A DNA stretch of 64,000 bases, from contig OY997594.1 of the NCBI GenBank assembly GCA_963921825.1, forward strand, positions 42,836,557-42,900,556. Reading direction: 5' to 3'. This DNA is from Erodium maritimum. Lineage: Eukaryota; Streptophyta; Magnoliopsida; Geraniales; Geraniaceae. Every line of letters starts with the position of its first letter. Positions within the stretch are counted from its first letter, which is position 1. Shown here piece by piece: positions 31,400 to 43,181 of this stretch. The position numbers and the translations under genes were made by a program. The notes under the pieces were generated by a model. The model was not told the DNA's origin. It saw only the letters and a list, made by a program, of their open reading frames with translations, and did no database searches.

Positions 31400-33440
31400 A
31401 TAGTGTTCTGTGTCAAAGGCCCGAAATCAAATGGAGGATTCTTGGGTGTCTTAGCCGTCCAATTCGTCGCATATTGTTTGGTTTTTCTGGTCTCGATAAA
31501 ATTCCAATAGCGATGTGTCAAAACGAGGGATGCTTGACATCTCCCGATCCTATGCCTGAGACCCATGACCAATCCACCCACAATTGTCACAGTTGGTTGG
31601 CAATTTAGAGTAGGTGAGGGAGCATCGGATCAGGTCCCGTAATTTCTTGAAGTGTAGTAGGAGACTACGACGTTGGGGGTGATCCACAGAGTACCAAAAC
31701 CAGACTTTAACCGCCCCTCCCCAACATTACCCCCATTGATCACACGACACCTCAACAGAAACTCCCAGGGCGGCTCTAATCGTCCCCCCAATTGTCCTCT
31801 TCCTTACCAGTAGTGGGAGGGCGTGGGCATTAACCCACAACTGCAGGTGGTTCAAGCCAGGAAAATCTTGGGCCATCGGATTGATATCCCCAAGGAGCAG
31901 TGGGTGGCATCGAAACACCACGGTTCGTTACCCCAGACCCAAGAGCGAGCCTCCTCGGATTCAAAGTAGAACCCGAATATCCGTGGTCCGAGGTTCTTAA
32001 AGACAAAGCCTACTATTGATCATCCCCACGCACTGGTGATGATTCTCAATAGGGTTTCCTTCTGAGGGGGGCATAAGCTTCCCGATCATCCCAAATTACT
32101 GGCGAGCCAACACACTTAGACCCACGGACGTGTAGGGGACTAGAACCTCCATATTTTCTTCCTCCTCAATCGAGCAAGAGGAGAGGCTCTCCTGGAGGCT
32201 AGCCATCTGTGAGACAAGAAAACTGGGTGAGACCGGGACAACCGATACAAGGATTGATTCCGGTGGTGGCGGAGGAACCCCCCTCCCCAACGTAACATGT
32301 AATCTGTATTAGAAGACCAACTCAACTAAAAGACCAAACTGATATTTGAAGGCCCAATTATAGTTATATTCTAACTCGCGTTCTCACGGACAAGCCCGTT
32401 TAGGGTTTGAAGGTGAATTATTTATAAGAAGGATGAGCCCATTGAGAAGAGAGATGAGAGTTGGCCCATTTGGGGCAACTTTGATAAATTGAGAAGAAAT
32501 TAATAACTTTTGTAGAGAGTGGGGTTTAAACCCCTATTTGTGAGGTACCAAACTCTGATACCATATTAGAGAACCAACTCAGGTAAAAGCTCAAGCTGAT
32601 AGTTGAAAACCCAATTATAGTTATATTTTATCACATGCCCTCATGGACAAGCCCATTTACGGGTTTAGAGGTTAATTACTTAGAAGATGAGATAAGCCCA
32701 TCAAGAAGAGAGATGTGGGCTGGCCCATTCTGGGTAATTTTTGATAAATTGAGAAGAATTAGATATTTTTTTTGTAGAGAGTGGGGTTTGAACCCTTGTT
32801 CGTGAGGTACCAAGCTCTGATACCATATCAGAGGACCAACTCAACTAAAAGTTCCAGATGATAGTTGAAGGCCCAAGTATAATTATATTCTAACAGTATA
32901 GCCGGGAGAGAGTGTGCTACCGGAATACGATCGACGTTTGGTAGTGGGAACGGGACGCGGAATGAGATTATTTCTTTCCCACGCAATTGTCCTTGGCCGA
33001 ACTGGAACGCTTCAATGAGAGGTCCGGAATTCAGACGCCTCGGTGACTCAGGGCCGTCACTGTGGCTAAGGGCAAGGAGCGGCGGTGGATTGGTTGTCAC
33101 CGACGTAGTTAGGGCTTTAGATGGTTAGGCCCTTTTGGTGTCAAGCGCAAGGGCTCCGGTGCAGTGATCCTTGGAGAGAACGTCACGATGGTCGTGTGTG
33201 GCGGAAAAGTCGTGGTTGGTGCTAGAGTTGACGGTTTCGGCTTCCTCTTTCGACGACCTTTTAATGGACTAACAACGTCCATGAAAGGGCGTGGTGGTTG
33301 GACAGCCAAGCCTTCGACCATTGGTGGTGCAGGCAGCGAAAGAGACACGAGCGGTGACGTCATAACTAGACTAGGGATTAGGGTTTCCTCGAGAGAGACA
33401 CATGAATGACGTAAAAGAATATTATAAATACATATATACA
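31400..33440 (-). pseudogene. DUF4283/zf-CCHC_4 ORF1-type protein, decayed
   Basis: 5' piece (33440-33112) encodes a Pro/Lys-rich N-terminus; 32828-33100 follows in another frame. After the TRIM, 32290-32096 reads SLQESLSSCSIEEEENMEVL, closely like SLQDGLSSCSIEDEDEVEVL in the pseudogene at 52806. Then 31921-31727 reads MVFRCHPLLLGDINPMAQDF and LQLWVNAHALPLLVRKRTIG, the DUF4283 core. Near 31600-31560 a knuckle remnant SKLPTNCDNCGWIGHGSQA precedes a stop where the last Cys should be. The order N-tail, DUF4283, knuckle is that of plant LINE ORF1 proteins. Confidence 0.6.
32297..32897 (-). mobile_element. TRIM element in tandem: three short LTRs, two internal regions
   Basis: Three copies of a ~72-bp LTR (about 32311-32375, 32566-32635, 32825-32897) alternate with two ~185-bp interiors. 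On the minus strand the rightmost LTR starts TGTTAGAATATAATTATACT. After each LTR comes TGGTATCAGAG, the tRNA-iMet primer-binding site (rc near 32554-32564 and 32814-32824). Interiors share GGTACCTCACGAACAAGG-like and GGGTTCAAACCCCACTC-like sequence. No coding capacity, as is normal for TRIMs. The three-LTR layout indicates recombination between two elements or between LTRs. Confidence 0.7.
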
Positions 33441-33496
33441 TCACGGCTTAGCGTAGAGAATTCTGAGTGACTTTTCAGTCGCCTTAGATTCTCTTA

Positions 33497-33833
33497 GAGC
33501 ATCCACAATGGTATGCCATGACTAGTAGTATGGAGCCATGACAAAGAGCTCATTTTTGGTTTTCTCTCTCCTTTATACCATGACTCCTACCACGACCTTT
33601 CCAATGGCAAACCATGGCTAGTGGTATGGATTCATTGTTTGTAGTTATTTTGGAGCAAAATAACATTCTCTCTCCTCTAAAATAGCTCTTATTAGGGCGT
33701 CGGATCCTGCAACGACGCTCTGCCACGCCACCCCTGCAACGACGCCCTGCAACGACGAACCGTGACAGCGAGTCGTGGCAGAGCCGTAGCAGGCCCTACA
33801 ACGATCCGCCTACCACGACCGTTGCAGGTGCTC
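33497..33833. mobile_element. Harbinger-type MITE (337 bp) with TTA target duplication
   Basis: The element begins GAGCATCCACAATGG and ends GTTGCAGGTGCTC, with short inverted ends GAGCAYC. It is flanked by TTA at 33494-33496 and 33834-33836. The interior has internal dyads (ATGCCATGACTAG-type words) and no ORF. Termini and 3-bp duplication fit Tourist/PIF-type MITEs. Confidence 0.7.
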
Positions 33834-34149
33834 TTAGTTAGTTATTACAAAATAATTCGGTAGACGCTATATGGATATGAGTTTAATGAAATAAGGGTTA
33901 TTTTCACCTCAATACCCTAACTTTCATTTGTGGCACCTCAATACCCTAAAATGCATTTTTTTTCACTTTGATACCTACCGTCAATTTTCCATCCATTTTG
34001 GATGGAAAATGGTCATGTGCTATCTTTTCAAAAAATTCCGAAATTACCCTATCCTAAATATATTATTAAAATAACAATTAAAACTAAACTAATCTAATCT
34101 AACTTAAACTAAACTAATCTAACCTACAAATTTAACTTAAACTAACTCA

Positions 34150-35629
34150 CAAATTTGCACCTAACAAATACACGCAGCACACAAAGCAGTGTCTTTCCTC
34201 ACATATATACTAGCCCCCATCGTCTTTCTTCACCCAGTAGATCTGGCCACGAGCAACGTCGGGATGAAGGAGTTCCTTTCCCAGAGCAACGAGCAGCGTC
34301 GCACACGGAGCAGATCTGGTCGGAGGGTCAAGGGTTTCGCCGGAGCTGGTCTTGCAAATCTCGCCGCCTTTCAGATCTTGCCGTCGCCGAGCTGGATTTG
34401 GGGCTTGTTCCTCCATTGACGTTCGGTTCGTGTTTTGTTTTTTCTGGGTTCGGATTGTGCAGATGCAAAGAATTTTGGGGAAAAACAGTGTTGTATTCAT
34501 GTATTGTATCTATTGATGAACAAAAATCTAAAATTAATTAATAAATGAAAAGTAATAAAATAATTTTTGTTTTCTTCTCATCAAGTCACACGCACAGACC
34601 ATCCAATTTTTGCTTTCGTTTTTTTTTGGAATCATGAGTTCTATAAGTTGTTTACTCGAAGCAAAATTTCAAAAAATCGTAAAATGAATTACAGAAATGA
34701 AATAAAAATTGAATTTAAAAACTGAATTAAAAATAAAAAGTGAATTTTTAAAATTAAAGCTAATTTTTTATAATAAAATTGAATTTTTAAAAATAAAAAC
34801 TGATTTATAAAAATTAAAACTGATTTTAAAAAAAAACGATTTAAAAAAAAACGATTTTAAAATTAAAAATGATTTTAAAAAAACTGATTTTTAAAAATTA
34901 AAACTGATTTTAAATAATCTGATTTAAAAAAAACTGATTTGAAAAACTAAAACTGATTAAAAAACTGTTTTTTAAAAATTAAAACTGATCTAAAAAAAAC
35001 TTATTTTTAAAAAGTAAAACTGATATTCAATTATTAAGAACTGCTCTTAATACTTCTCTCTCAACCTTGAGAGCATAATCCTAGCCCTAGCCTGTCTGCC
35101 GCCGCTACGGAGCTCCAGATGTCACCGCCTGGCCCTGTCAAGTTCGCCATCTCGGTGTTCGCGTACCCCATCCAGTTGACCTCGCAGACCACGCCTGGTG
35201 TGGGGTTTACCTGTGGGTGGGAGTGGGTGGCGTGTCCACAACCTCCTACGACTCTTCCCCTCTCCGCTCCTCTTGTGACTCCAGCGGCTCATCGCCCGAG
35301 CCACCGTGTCCCCTCGCCTGCTACTCCGTCGTCTGGTCTGCGAGCCCCACCACCACAACCGCACCCCTCCTCACTTTCCCAAATCTTGGTCTGGTCTCCT
35401 CCTTCGATGGGCGTTGGGCCCCGGGCTTCGGATGCGAGAGATTCACCGGGAGTCTTCGGGCCACGCGGACTATCCCCCGACTCCTCTGAGGCGTTTGCTT
35501 GTCGCCGGTATTGGAAACGTTGCAACAAGGAGCGGCGGGTCTCGGTGGCGTCGGCTACACGTTACAGACCCTCACCCCGCGGCCCGAACCCTATCTCGTC
35601 TATTAGGACCCATCAGCGCCACGACCTTG
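34150..35629 (+). other. MULE interior: GC-rich gene-like pieces and an AT-rich repeat
   Basis: 34190-34440 looks like a captured host 5' region (GC-rich, short frames, no motif I can name). 34660-35035 is a degenerate repeat of AAAACTGATTTTAAAA words. 35085-35629 is GC-rich and has a 187-codon open frame starting at 35119 (MSPPGPVKFAISVFAYPIQL, Pro/Ser-rich) that runs into the LTR element and is not recognisable. Transduplicated host fragments are typical of MULE interiors, but the donors are unknown. Confidence 0.4.
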
Positions 35630-35991
35630 CTCTAGGCCAAATATTGCTAACAAATCCAATTGTAAGCGCACGCTTTGTTTGAGTCGTAGATTTTTGGTCT
35701 TTATTTTCTTGTGCATTTGCATGAGATCTTTTAGTCCGGTTAATTGAGTCAGCATATGCATTTTTTATCGCTTTCAATAATCCAGAGCCCCCAAGATCCG
35801 CCTAGGGAATTTTATATCGCCGGGTTTACCTTGGTACTTATCTTAGCTTTATTTAGTTTGCTCGAGGGCGAGAAAGGTTTAAGTGTGGGGGAACTTGATA
35901 AGCGTAAATGTGTCATATCTAATTTGACCATTTTTCTCCATATTTTTATCTTGTTTGTGCTTGTTTTATGTATTTAGCATTATTTAATAAT

Positions 35992-37841
35992 GGGAAAACT
36001 ACAGATACCTACCCAAAACCATGACCATTTAACCGATGTTTACTCTGAAGTTTAAACGTAACAAATACATACCCTAAAGTTTTGAATGTAACTCAGACCC
36101 CCTTCCCTTAGTCAGCTCAGTCAGTTTACTATTCACTTTTTCAAAAATGCCCAAAATACCCTTAACCCTGTTTATTTTTTATATGCTTTAAATCAAAGTT
36201 AAATTAAGGTTTTCAAAAAAAAATTATTTTACAAAAACCAGATTTTATTATTTAAAAAATCAAATTTCAATTTCAAAAATCAATTTTATTACTAATAAAT
36301 CATTTTTATTATTAAAAAATCAGTTTTATTTTTAATAAATTAGTTTTATTGTTTAAAAAATAGTTTTATTATTTAAAAATCAAAATTAAAATTTTAAAAT
36401 CAGTTTTATTACTAATAAAACAGTTTTATTATTAAAAAATCAGTTTTATTTTTAATAAATTAGTTTTTATTGTTTAAAAAATAATTTTATTATTTAAAAA
36501 ATCAAATTTCAATTTTAAAAATCAGTTTTATTACTAATAAAACAGTTTTATTATTAATAAATCAGTTTTATTACTTACCAAATCACCAAATCAATTTAAA
36601 AAACTACCTTATCTCTACCATTATCACCAAATCAATTCTAAAAAAACTACCTTATCTCTACCAGATTCAAAATACAATATCTACACCTCATCCGCACAAC
36701 TCATCCTCACAACCACAGCTCATCCACAAAACCAGATTCAGAAACCCACGTCGGAGGAGTAGAGTATCGCGTGGAGGGGGGAGCACGGGCCCGGAGGGAC
36801 GAGCATCGCGTCAGGCCAGAGCAGCTGAACCGCGCGACTCATGTCCGGCGTCCAGGGCGAGGGCTTCCACGGAGAGGGCCAACACCAAGGTCGACATACT
36901 CCGGCTTGGTCGGTGGTTCCGGCTTCTTCTCTATCACCTATCGAGTTCTCTAACGAATTCAAATCTGAAATCAATTTCTTTCTCGATTTCAGATCTGAAC
37001 TCGAGTTTGTTGGGTTTGATTTCCTTGCTCACTTCTTTCTCTATTCGAGGGTTTGATTTTGGAGTTTGTATAGGGTTAGGGGGTTCGATGTTCAGATTTT
37101 TGTTCTCATTAATCTGATTAAAATTGCTTTTCTATTTGTGTTAAACTTTGAATCTGGGATGAGAGATCTGGATCTGGGTTACGAAGCTGGCCTTGAATCC
37201 CATAATCAAATAGGGAGGAAGAAGACGATTGGGTTTGCTGTTACGAATGAACATTCAAGACCATTTTTTAAAACTAAAATATGAAATTAAGAATTATAAC
37301 TTAATTTTGATGAAAAGGATTTATATATATATATATATATATATAAATTAAAATCTATTATTTTAAAATATAAATTTAGAATTAAATAAAATACCCTTAA
37401 GTTAATTTAAAATCTCAAAGTAAAAAATAAATTGAAATAAATTATTGAGAAAAGAAAAGAAAGAAACTGATTTGTAAAATAAATTGAATTAAACAAAAAT
37501 AAAAATACTTTGAATAAATTATTAAAATCTGAAATTAAATAAAATAAAATAAAGAAAATAAAATCTAATTATTTGAATAATTATTAATGATATAATAATT
37601 AAATAAACTAAAAAAATTAGTCATAATGGCATTTTCATAAATATTTGAAAGAAAGGGTTGTAATATTGGAAGATAGTTGAGGGTATTTTCGTCATTTAAC
37701 AAACAAAACATTAACCCTGACTGACGGAAGGGGGTCTGAGTTACATTTCGAAACTTAAGGGTATGTATTTGTTACGTTTAAATTTCAGAGTAAACATCGG
37801 TTAAATGGTCATGGTTTTGGGTAGGTATCTGTAGTTTTCCC
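35992..37841. mobile_element. MULE (1850 bp) with perfect 9-bp target duplication, inside LTR1
   Basis: TTTAATAAT at 35983-35991 and 37842-37850 flanks the element. Ends are GGGAAAACTACAGATACCTA on the left and the same word inverted on the right. Inverted repeats run about 150 bp (both include GGTCATGGTTTTGGGTA-type sequence in opposite sense). The interior has a degenerate AT repeat of CAGTTTTATTATTAAAAA-like units (36180-36600) and a GC-richer piece (36700-37285) like a host gene 5' region, without a recognisable protein. The empty site is preserved in LTR2 near 43262-43280. Confidence 0.9.
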
Positions 37842-38282
37842 TTTAATAATTGCGCAAAACCTCGTTCTTAGTTGATATTTTTCAAATACTTAAAATATAT
37901 TTATAATTGGTCTTGTTTTGTAGGCCTCGAAAAAAGGAAATTATTGGCGCAAGAACGAGGTCGATCGGAGGTCAAACGGAGTGGGAATAAGCGACAGAAG
38001 TTGAAAATTAAAAGTGCGAAAGGCATCTTCAGATCTGATCTTGTGCGCTGCAAGCACACCGCCTACCGTGCAGCCTCGCCTCTCCTAGCCGTTTGATCCG
38101 CTGACCGCGCGAGACGGAGATCTGTCCGTTCGTTGAGCGCATCTCCAGACCGTAAGATGGTTGACCAGGACGCTCAGACCAGATCAGCGGCTCGCCTGCT
38201 CGGTTGCACGCCCAGTCCGCTACTCCCGTCCGCACCAGATCATTTGCTTTAGCCCATTCAATTATTAGATGTGGCCGTGTAT

Positions 38283-39674
38283 TTTTTTTGAAACGGGAAG
38301 GAAGTAGTATTAATAAATCAACGTGCTTACAATGTGGGACCTAACAGTCCCGGATACCAGCTGGTGTCCCGATCGGCCGTGGCCCATCGGGCGCACATGG
38401 TTCCATAGCAATAGTCTGCTTTGTTTCGCAGATCCAAACTCAGGAATTCCTCGATCCACTGTTTCAAACAATATAAAACTAACAGAATGAAATCTACCTA
38501 GCCAAAGTCTTATTTGTCCTAAAGCAATCAACCTGAAAATAGATAAAGCCTTTGGTGCGGATTCCCCGAGATGTCCCGGCTGTAGACGTCCCGGGTCTGT
38601 GGGTATAGGTCCCTGACGGTCCTTCCCACCCCCGCTCTGGGGGATCATTCCTCCCCCGGGGGGTTGTAGTCCCCCGGGCTAGTGTCCCGTTCCTGTGCTT
38701 GGTCAGTGGAGGCTGGCTGCCCTTTAGGCTCTGGTTTGTGACCCGTCTTGATCACCCTGGGTCTTGGTCCAACGGCTGTGGTGAAGCGCAGGATCCCCCG
38801 TCGAGAAAAAGTGCAGTTCATCAGATCCCCCAGCCGTGGATCAGGCTTCTTCCACTTGGCCCCAATCTTCAGGCGAGATTTAGGGCTTGGGATATCCGTG
38901 CCTTGACGTTTGGTTATTGTTGGCGACGGATGCAGCACTTTGACAGTAGTGCTCCGATGCTCCTGGTGTGCCCGGCTCCTGCGGGTCTCGGTCCTTCTTG
39001 GGTTGACATGGCCCGGATAATGGGGAGCCCTACCCGATTGCATCCCAAACTCCAACTGATAGTGGGGAGCCCTACCCGATGGCATCCCAACCTCCGGCTG
39101 GCCATATCCTGGTTGATAAGCCGAAGACCAGGAAAAATAGTGCATCGGGTCCCATGGAAAGGCCGGATTCCCGGTGCCCGCCGGTGGGGGAACTGGAATC
39201 AGACCCCGAGCTAGTGCCTCCTGACATTGGAGTGGCTGATCCCAATCCGGAAGAGGACGACGGTTGCCGGGATTGGCTGCAAAGGTCCGGACGGACTCCG
39301 ATGGAGGGCGGTGCCGAGGATCCCTATGCAACCACGTCGGATCGTGGTGCCTGTCGTGCATGGACCATCCTCTATTATGTAGAACCAAAATAGGGTTGGC
39401 TTGATCGATCATGGTAGGGCGTGGACGACCTGACTCAAAGGGATGATCCTGAGTGAGATGGTGCGGCAGGCATGGATTCCGGGGGGGGGGGTATTCTTCG
39501 CAATGATAGCGATGGAACGGGGGCACCATAGTGATGAGGGATATGGAGAGTAGCACTACAGGGAGAGGAGATAGGACCAGGTGAACGGACCGTGGAGGAG
39601 GGCGACGGGCAGGCGGCGGCGAAAATGGAACCCTAGAAGGGTTTTGAGAGTAACCTCTGTGAGGTTTTTTTAGC
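38283..39674 (-). mobile_element. PolyA single-ORF retroposon with 13-bp target duplication, inside LTR1
   Basis: TGTGGCCGTGTAT at 38270-38282 and TGTGGACGTGTAT at 39675-39687 (one mismatch) flank the unit. On the minus strand it starts with an A/CT-rich leader and CTAGGGTTCCATTTTCGCC, carries a 303-codon ORF and a second short ORF, and ends in a run of eight A at 38290-38283 after TACTTCCTTCCCGTTTC. No RT is present. The LTR sequence on both sides is continuous with that of LTR2 around the same region. Confidence 0.8.
38645..39556 (-). CDS. Pro/Arg/His-rich ORF of the retroposon, function unknown
   Basis: 303-codon open frame starting MLLSISLITMVPPFHRYH and ending SPGDYNPPGEE. It is rich in Pro, Arg, His and Gly. 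It has an internal near-duplication (GMPSGRAPHY and GMQSGRAPHY) and a basic segment SPKSRLKIGAKWKKPD. I recognise no domain. The stop overlaps the ATG of a second frame (38648-38310, MIPQSGGGKDRQGP) by four bases. By analogy with the other polyA units here it may be an ORF1 derivative, but no RRM, DUF4283 or knuckle is visible. The frame could be fortuitous in GC-rich sequence; the start codon is uncertain. Confidence 0.45.
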   Translation of the reverse strand: MLLSISLITMVPPFHRYHCEEYPPPRNPCLPHHLTQDHPFESGRPRPTMIDQANPILVLHNRGWSMHDRHHDPTWLHRDPRHRPPSESVRTFAANPGNRRPLPDWDQPLQCQEALARGLIPVPPPAGTGNPAFPWDPMHYFSWSSAYQPGYGQPEVGMPSGRAPHYQLEFGMQSGRAPHYPGHVNPRRTETRRSRAHQEHRSTTVKVLHPSPTITKRQGTDIPSPKSRLKIGAKWKKPDPRLGDLMNCTFSRRGILRFTTAVGPRPRVIKTGHKPEPKGQPASTDQAQERDTSPGDYNPPGEE

Positions 39675-41429
39675 TGTGGACGTGTATATATATATGAGTG
39701 AGAGAGATAAACATGAAATATATCATATTTTCTACTGTTTTTTAATCAAAAGCTTAGTTTTTTATTTTCTCTCTCTTGTTCTTAGTGTTCTTGATTGTTC
39801 TTCAACTTGAGAGCACTTTCTATCATCTAAGGCCATAACTAAGACGATTTAAGGAGCTCTCAAGCATCCATGAGCCTCCCACCACCTCCAACTTCTCCAT
39901 TTTCATGTGTTGAAGTCTTGGAGAGTTTCTCAACCCAATCCCGGTTCTTATTTCTACCCTTCTCTATTTTGTTGTAAAACTCGGTTTTTTGGTATGCTTG
40001 AGTAGGATTTGAGATCCATGACCTTGAGTTTCGATCTTGGGTCATGGGTACCGTGTAAATGTTAAGTTCGTCTAATTTAATGCATGTGTTCATGGCTAAT
40101 TTGAGTTTGGTGGTGTTTTTGGCATAATTTGGGGTTTTTGAGCTTAATAGCATCCACTTGCTTGTATGGTTATTTGTCTATATTCTAGCTAATCGATGTT
40201 CAAGCATGATTTTCTTACTTTGTGTTCGAAACTTTCATGATTTTAAAACCTGATTTCATGTGCTAGCTATTTCATCTCTCGGGTGTATATCAAGTTCTAG
40301 GCTAGAGTTCGTAAAAAAGCAAACTTTAGCATTTAGAACTTATCTAGGTTTTCCGACCTTGACATGTCTTGATTTCCTATTGACGAGATAGAAATATGCT
40401 AGGATGTGTGTTTCTCGATTCTCCTGTGTGTTTCAAGCCGACCGAACGATTTGGGGATTTTCCCTAATTTTTGTGTGCGCTATGTAGATTGATGTTTGAA
40501 GCGATCCATCATTCGATCTAGTATGAGACGAGATTTCACTTTTATAGAATTTACTTATGCTTGAGTATTACTAGAACGAGGTTCTATTTAGTTCTCCTTG
40601 ATGATCGATTTATTCGGTCGTCAGGTTGATTGAACTAGGCGAGCTGAGTAGATTCGACATTTATTTAGAGTCCTCTCATGATTGTGTAGTACTAGAGTAT
40701 CGCAATTCGATACTCTATTTAGTTCTACCCGAGTTTCGGTGTTCATCGCTATTGATGGTATTCGGGAATTAGGAAGTGAACTAGGCGTAGCTGAGTTGAT
40801 TCGCTAAGTGGTGTAGCTATCTCTACTTGTGGTAGTTGGCAGCGAGAGTGACATGCATTAGTCGTCGTTATCTCTAGTTCGATGATTGATCGAGCTTCGC
40901 TCAAGATCATAGAACTACACCCTATTTCTATTTTAATTGCTTTCCGATGATTGGTGGTTCACATTTCGGTCCGGACAATGGTCTTGTGCCCTCTCCCCGT
41001 GACTAGTATGTGGTTGATTTCATGATACCGTGTACATAGGAACTTAAGTGTTCTAAGACCATAAAGAAAGCATTATTTGATTTCACCCTCGTTAACCAAA
41101 CCATGCGTTAATTGGAATTCATATTTACTTGTACCCGTGACCGACTTTTTGTGTGAATCAAAAGTTGTGTGTCTTAGGTGGTAGCGTGTAGATAGATTTT
41201 ACTTTTTCCTAGACTTAAAACAATTCATTTACATTTCTGCCCTTTATTTTCCCTTTCGGGGATGTGGAAGTGACATCCCCATGTCCCCAGGTTTTAGCAA
41301 GATACTAGTGATACCTATACTCCCTATGGGATTGACATGTACTTAACCGTTAAATCTATTGCTTGATGACCGTGTACTGATGCACGTAAAAAGAGGGTAT
41401 TGACGCATAGTCATCCCTACTCATCAAGA

Positions 41430-41446
41430 TGGCGCCATTGCCGGGG
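41430..41446 (+). promoter_or_regulatory. Primer-binding site, tRNA-Asp type
   Basis: TGGCGCCATTGCCGGGG lies three bases inside the LTR1 end. It is close to the TGGCGCC...CCGGGGA site I know from Athila-like elements using tRNA-Asp. Confidence 0.65.
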
Positions 41447-41631
41447 AGTAACGGGCGTCATTAGTATTTTTGCACCTTTTTAGCTAGCTTAATTACCTTT
41501 ATGATCTCTCATGTTTGCTTGCCTCTTTTGTATGTGATTTGAAGAGTTGATTAATTGATATATGGAGCAGAGTCCTCACCTGGAGAATTCATGAAGGCAA
41601 CCTCTTAAATCGCTTGGCTTGCAACTAGGAG

Positions 41632-41633
<2 letters not shown>

Positions 41634-41681
<48 letters not shown>
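41634..41681 (+). repeat. 48-base poly-C homopolymer
   Basis: An uninterrupted run of C (seven at the end of one line, forty-one on the next) inside the LTR-element interior. Such a length is rare in plant DNA and may reflect sequencing or assembly error, or a true unstable tract. Confidence 0.9.
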
Positions 41682-41682
<1 letters not shown>

Positions 41683-43181
41683 CTTCTCAAGTGAAGTCCA
41701 ATTGTAGCAGCTACATTAAAAGGGGCGGTATTCCTTATCCCTTAAAACTTAGATGGTTATGAATGCTACTCTAAATTAAATGATGTATGTTGGGATTCGT
41801 CGTGCTGTAGAGATTTAGGATCTTGTTTGAGCATTTCCGTGCATCATTTATCTGTGGACTCTTGAGAAAACATGATCACCTTATCCAATAACTAAGTGTG
41901 GGGGAGTGGATTGATTACAAGCATAAAGGGAATTAAGTTGTTTGAGTCTTGCATGTAGAGTTAAAAATCAGATTTTTGTTATGCGTCTTATTTTGTGTGT
42001 AAACCTTGGGTAAGTAATTTTGGCCAACATGAGTAACCGGGAGCAGATTTCTTTTCATCATTTGCGGTTTGAGGAATGAATGGAGGATTTACTGTTGGTA
42101 GTGTTAAGAAGTCGTATATTGTGTTTATGTTTTATCGCTTTATTCGGGAACAAAATGAATATGAGATGCTAGATTATGTCGAACTTTTCAATTCTCTTTA
42201 TCATCGCCATCATGATTCTATCTTGGTTTTTGCTTATATCGGTAGGAGACACTAGACTTATTTCACTTGTCACATTGAGAAAGTGTGTTCACATGCTTGT
42301 TGTTGAGGGATCAAACTGTGCGTTTCGGTAAATTAAAAAATCTAGTCGAGTTCAAGTGGTTAGTCTCATTGTGCGTTTGTGGTAGCAATTTTTTTCAAAA
42401 TCTCACACACTATGCACGGGAAATTAAGTATAGGTCCCGGGGAAAGGGGATCTAATAAAAGCTTTGCTTGGGAAAGGGTGTGAGGTGCGGTGGATCGCAT
42501 GCAGAATGAGCCTCACACTCGGAACCTCTCAAAGAGTAATAAAAAGCGAACCCCCCAACCTAACTTAGTGATCAAAAGTTTTCTACGTGTATTCGAAAAA
42601 ACCAAACAAAACTTTGATCTACCTCTTAACTCATAAAGGAACTAGATGGGTTTACAATTCACATAGTCTCAAGACAATGTAATTGCATGACAACACCCGA
42701 TCTTATGAGTTGTGATTGAGTCTAGGATGCTCTTGATTAGTACTGTTAATATGTAGGGCCGAGAGAGCAAAGGGCTAAATGATGATAGGGAGGCTTGAAA
42801 TTTTTCTAGTCATTTTGTAGACCACCAATATATACACTCTTAATCTACAACAATTAAATAATGGTTATCGGAAAGTGGAGAGAAATAATGAGGGAAATTT
42901 CACTCCATTAGCGAGCTCTAGGCCAAATATTGCTAACAAATCCAAGTGTAAGTGCACGCTTTGTTTGAGTCGTAGATTTTTGGTCTTTATTTGCTTTTGC
43001 ATTTGCGTGAGATCTTTTAGTCCGGTTAATTGAGTCAGCATATGCATTTTTTTATCGCTTTCAATAATCCGGAGCCGCCAAGATCCGCCAGGGAACTTTA
43101 TATCACCAGGTTTACCTTGGTACTTATCTTAGCTTTATTTAGTTTGCTCGAAGGCGAGTAAGGTTTAAGTGTGGGGGAACT

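Larger units (their letters stand above)
30840..33440 (-). mobile_element. DUF4283-type retroposon with TRIM insertion
   Basis: On the minus strand the 3' end is a TTTCGCTC followed by a seven-A tail (30852-30840), like the tails of the other retroposons here. Upstream is a 3' UTR and an ORF1-type coding region, with no RT. The 5' part (about 33440-32900) is separated from the rest by a TRIM array at 32297-32897. No clean target duplication was found. Confidence 0.6.
35896..41426 (+). mobile_element. LTR1, interrupted by a MULE and a polyA retroposon
   Basis: Starts TGATAAGCG after a GTGTGGGGGAACT tract and ends CTACTCATCA. Removing 35992-37850 (MULE plus one duplication copy) and 38283-39687 (retroposon plus one duplication copy) leaves about 2.27 kb, compared with 1838 bp for LTR2. 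The excess lies after 39688, where about 350 bp (to about 40040) is present that LTR2 lacks. LTR2 has a deletion joining its equivalents of about 38190 and 40040. Confidence 0.75.
41427..43181 (+). other. Interior of the non-autonomous LTR element, no gag-pol
   Basis: 1.75 kb between primer-binding site and polypurine tract (GTGGGGGAACT, 43171-43181). No frame longer than about 60 codons with any retroviral motif. It contains a 48-base C run (41634-41681) and scattered decayed sequence, and includes the block from 42912 that is duplicated upstream of LTR1. Confidence 0.6.

Noticed and set aside
35119..35682. 187-codon Pro/Ser-rich plus-strand gene
   Set aside because: No motif, no partner exons, and the frame runs across the junction into an LTR element.
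38699..39393. Plus-strand frames opposite the retroposon ORF
   Set aside because: GC-rich shadows; orientation of the element is fixed as minus by its A tail.
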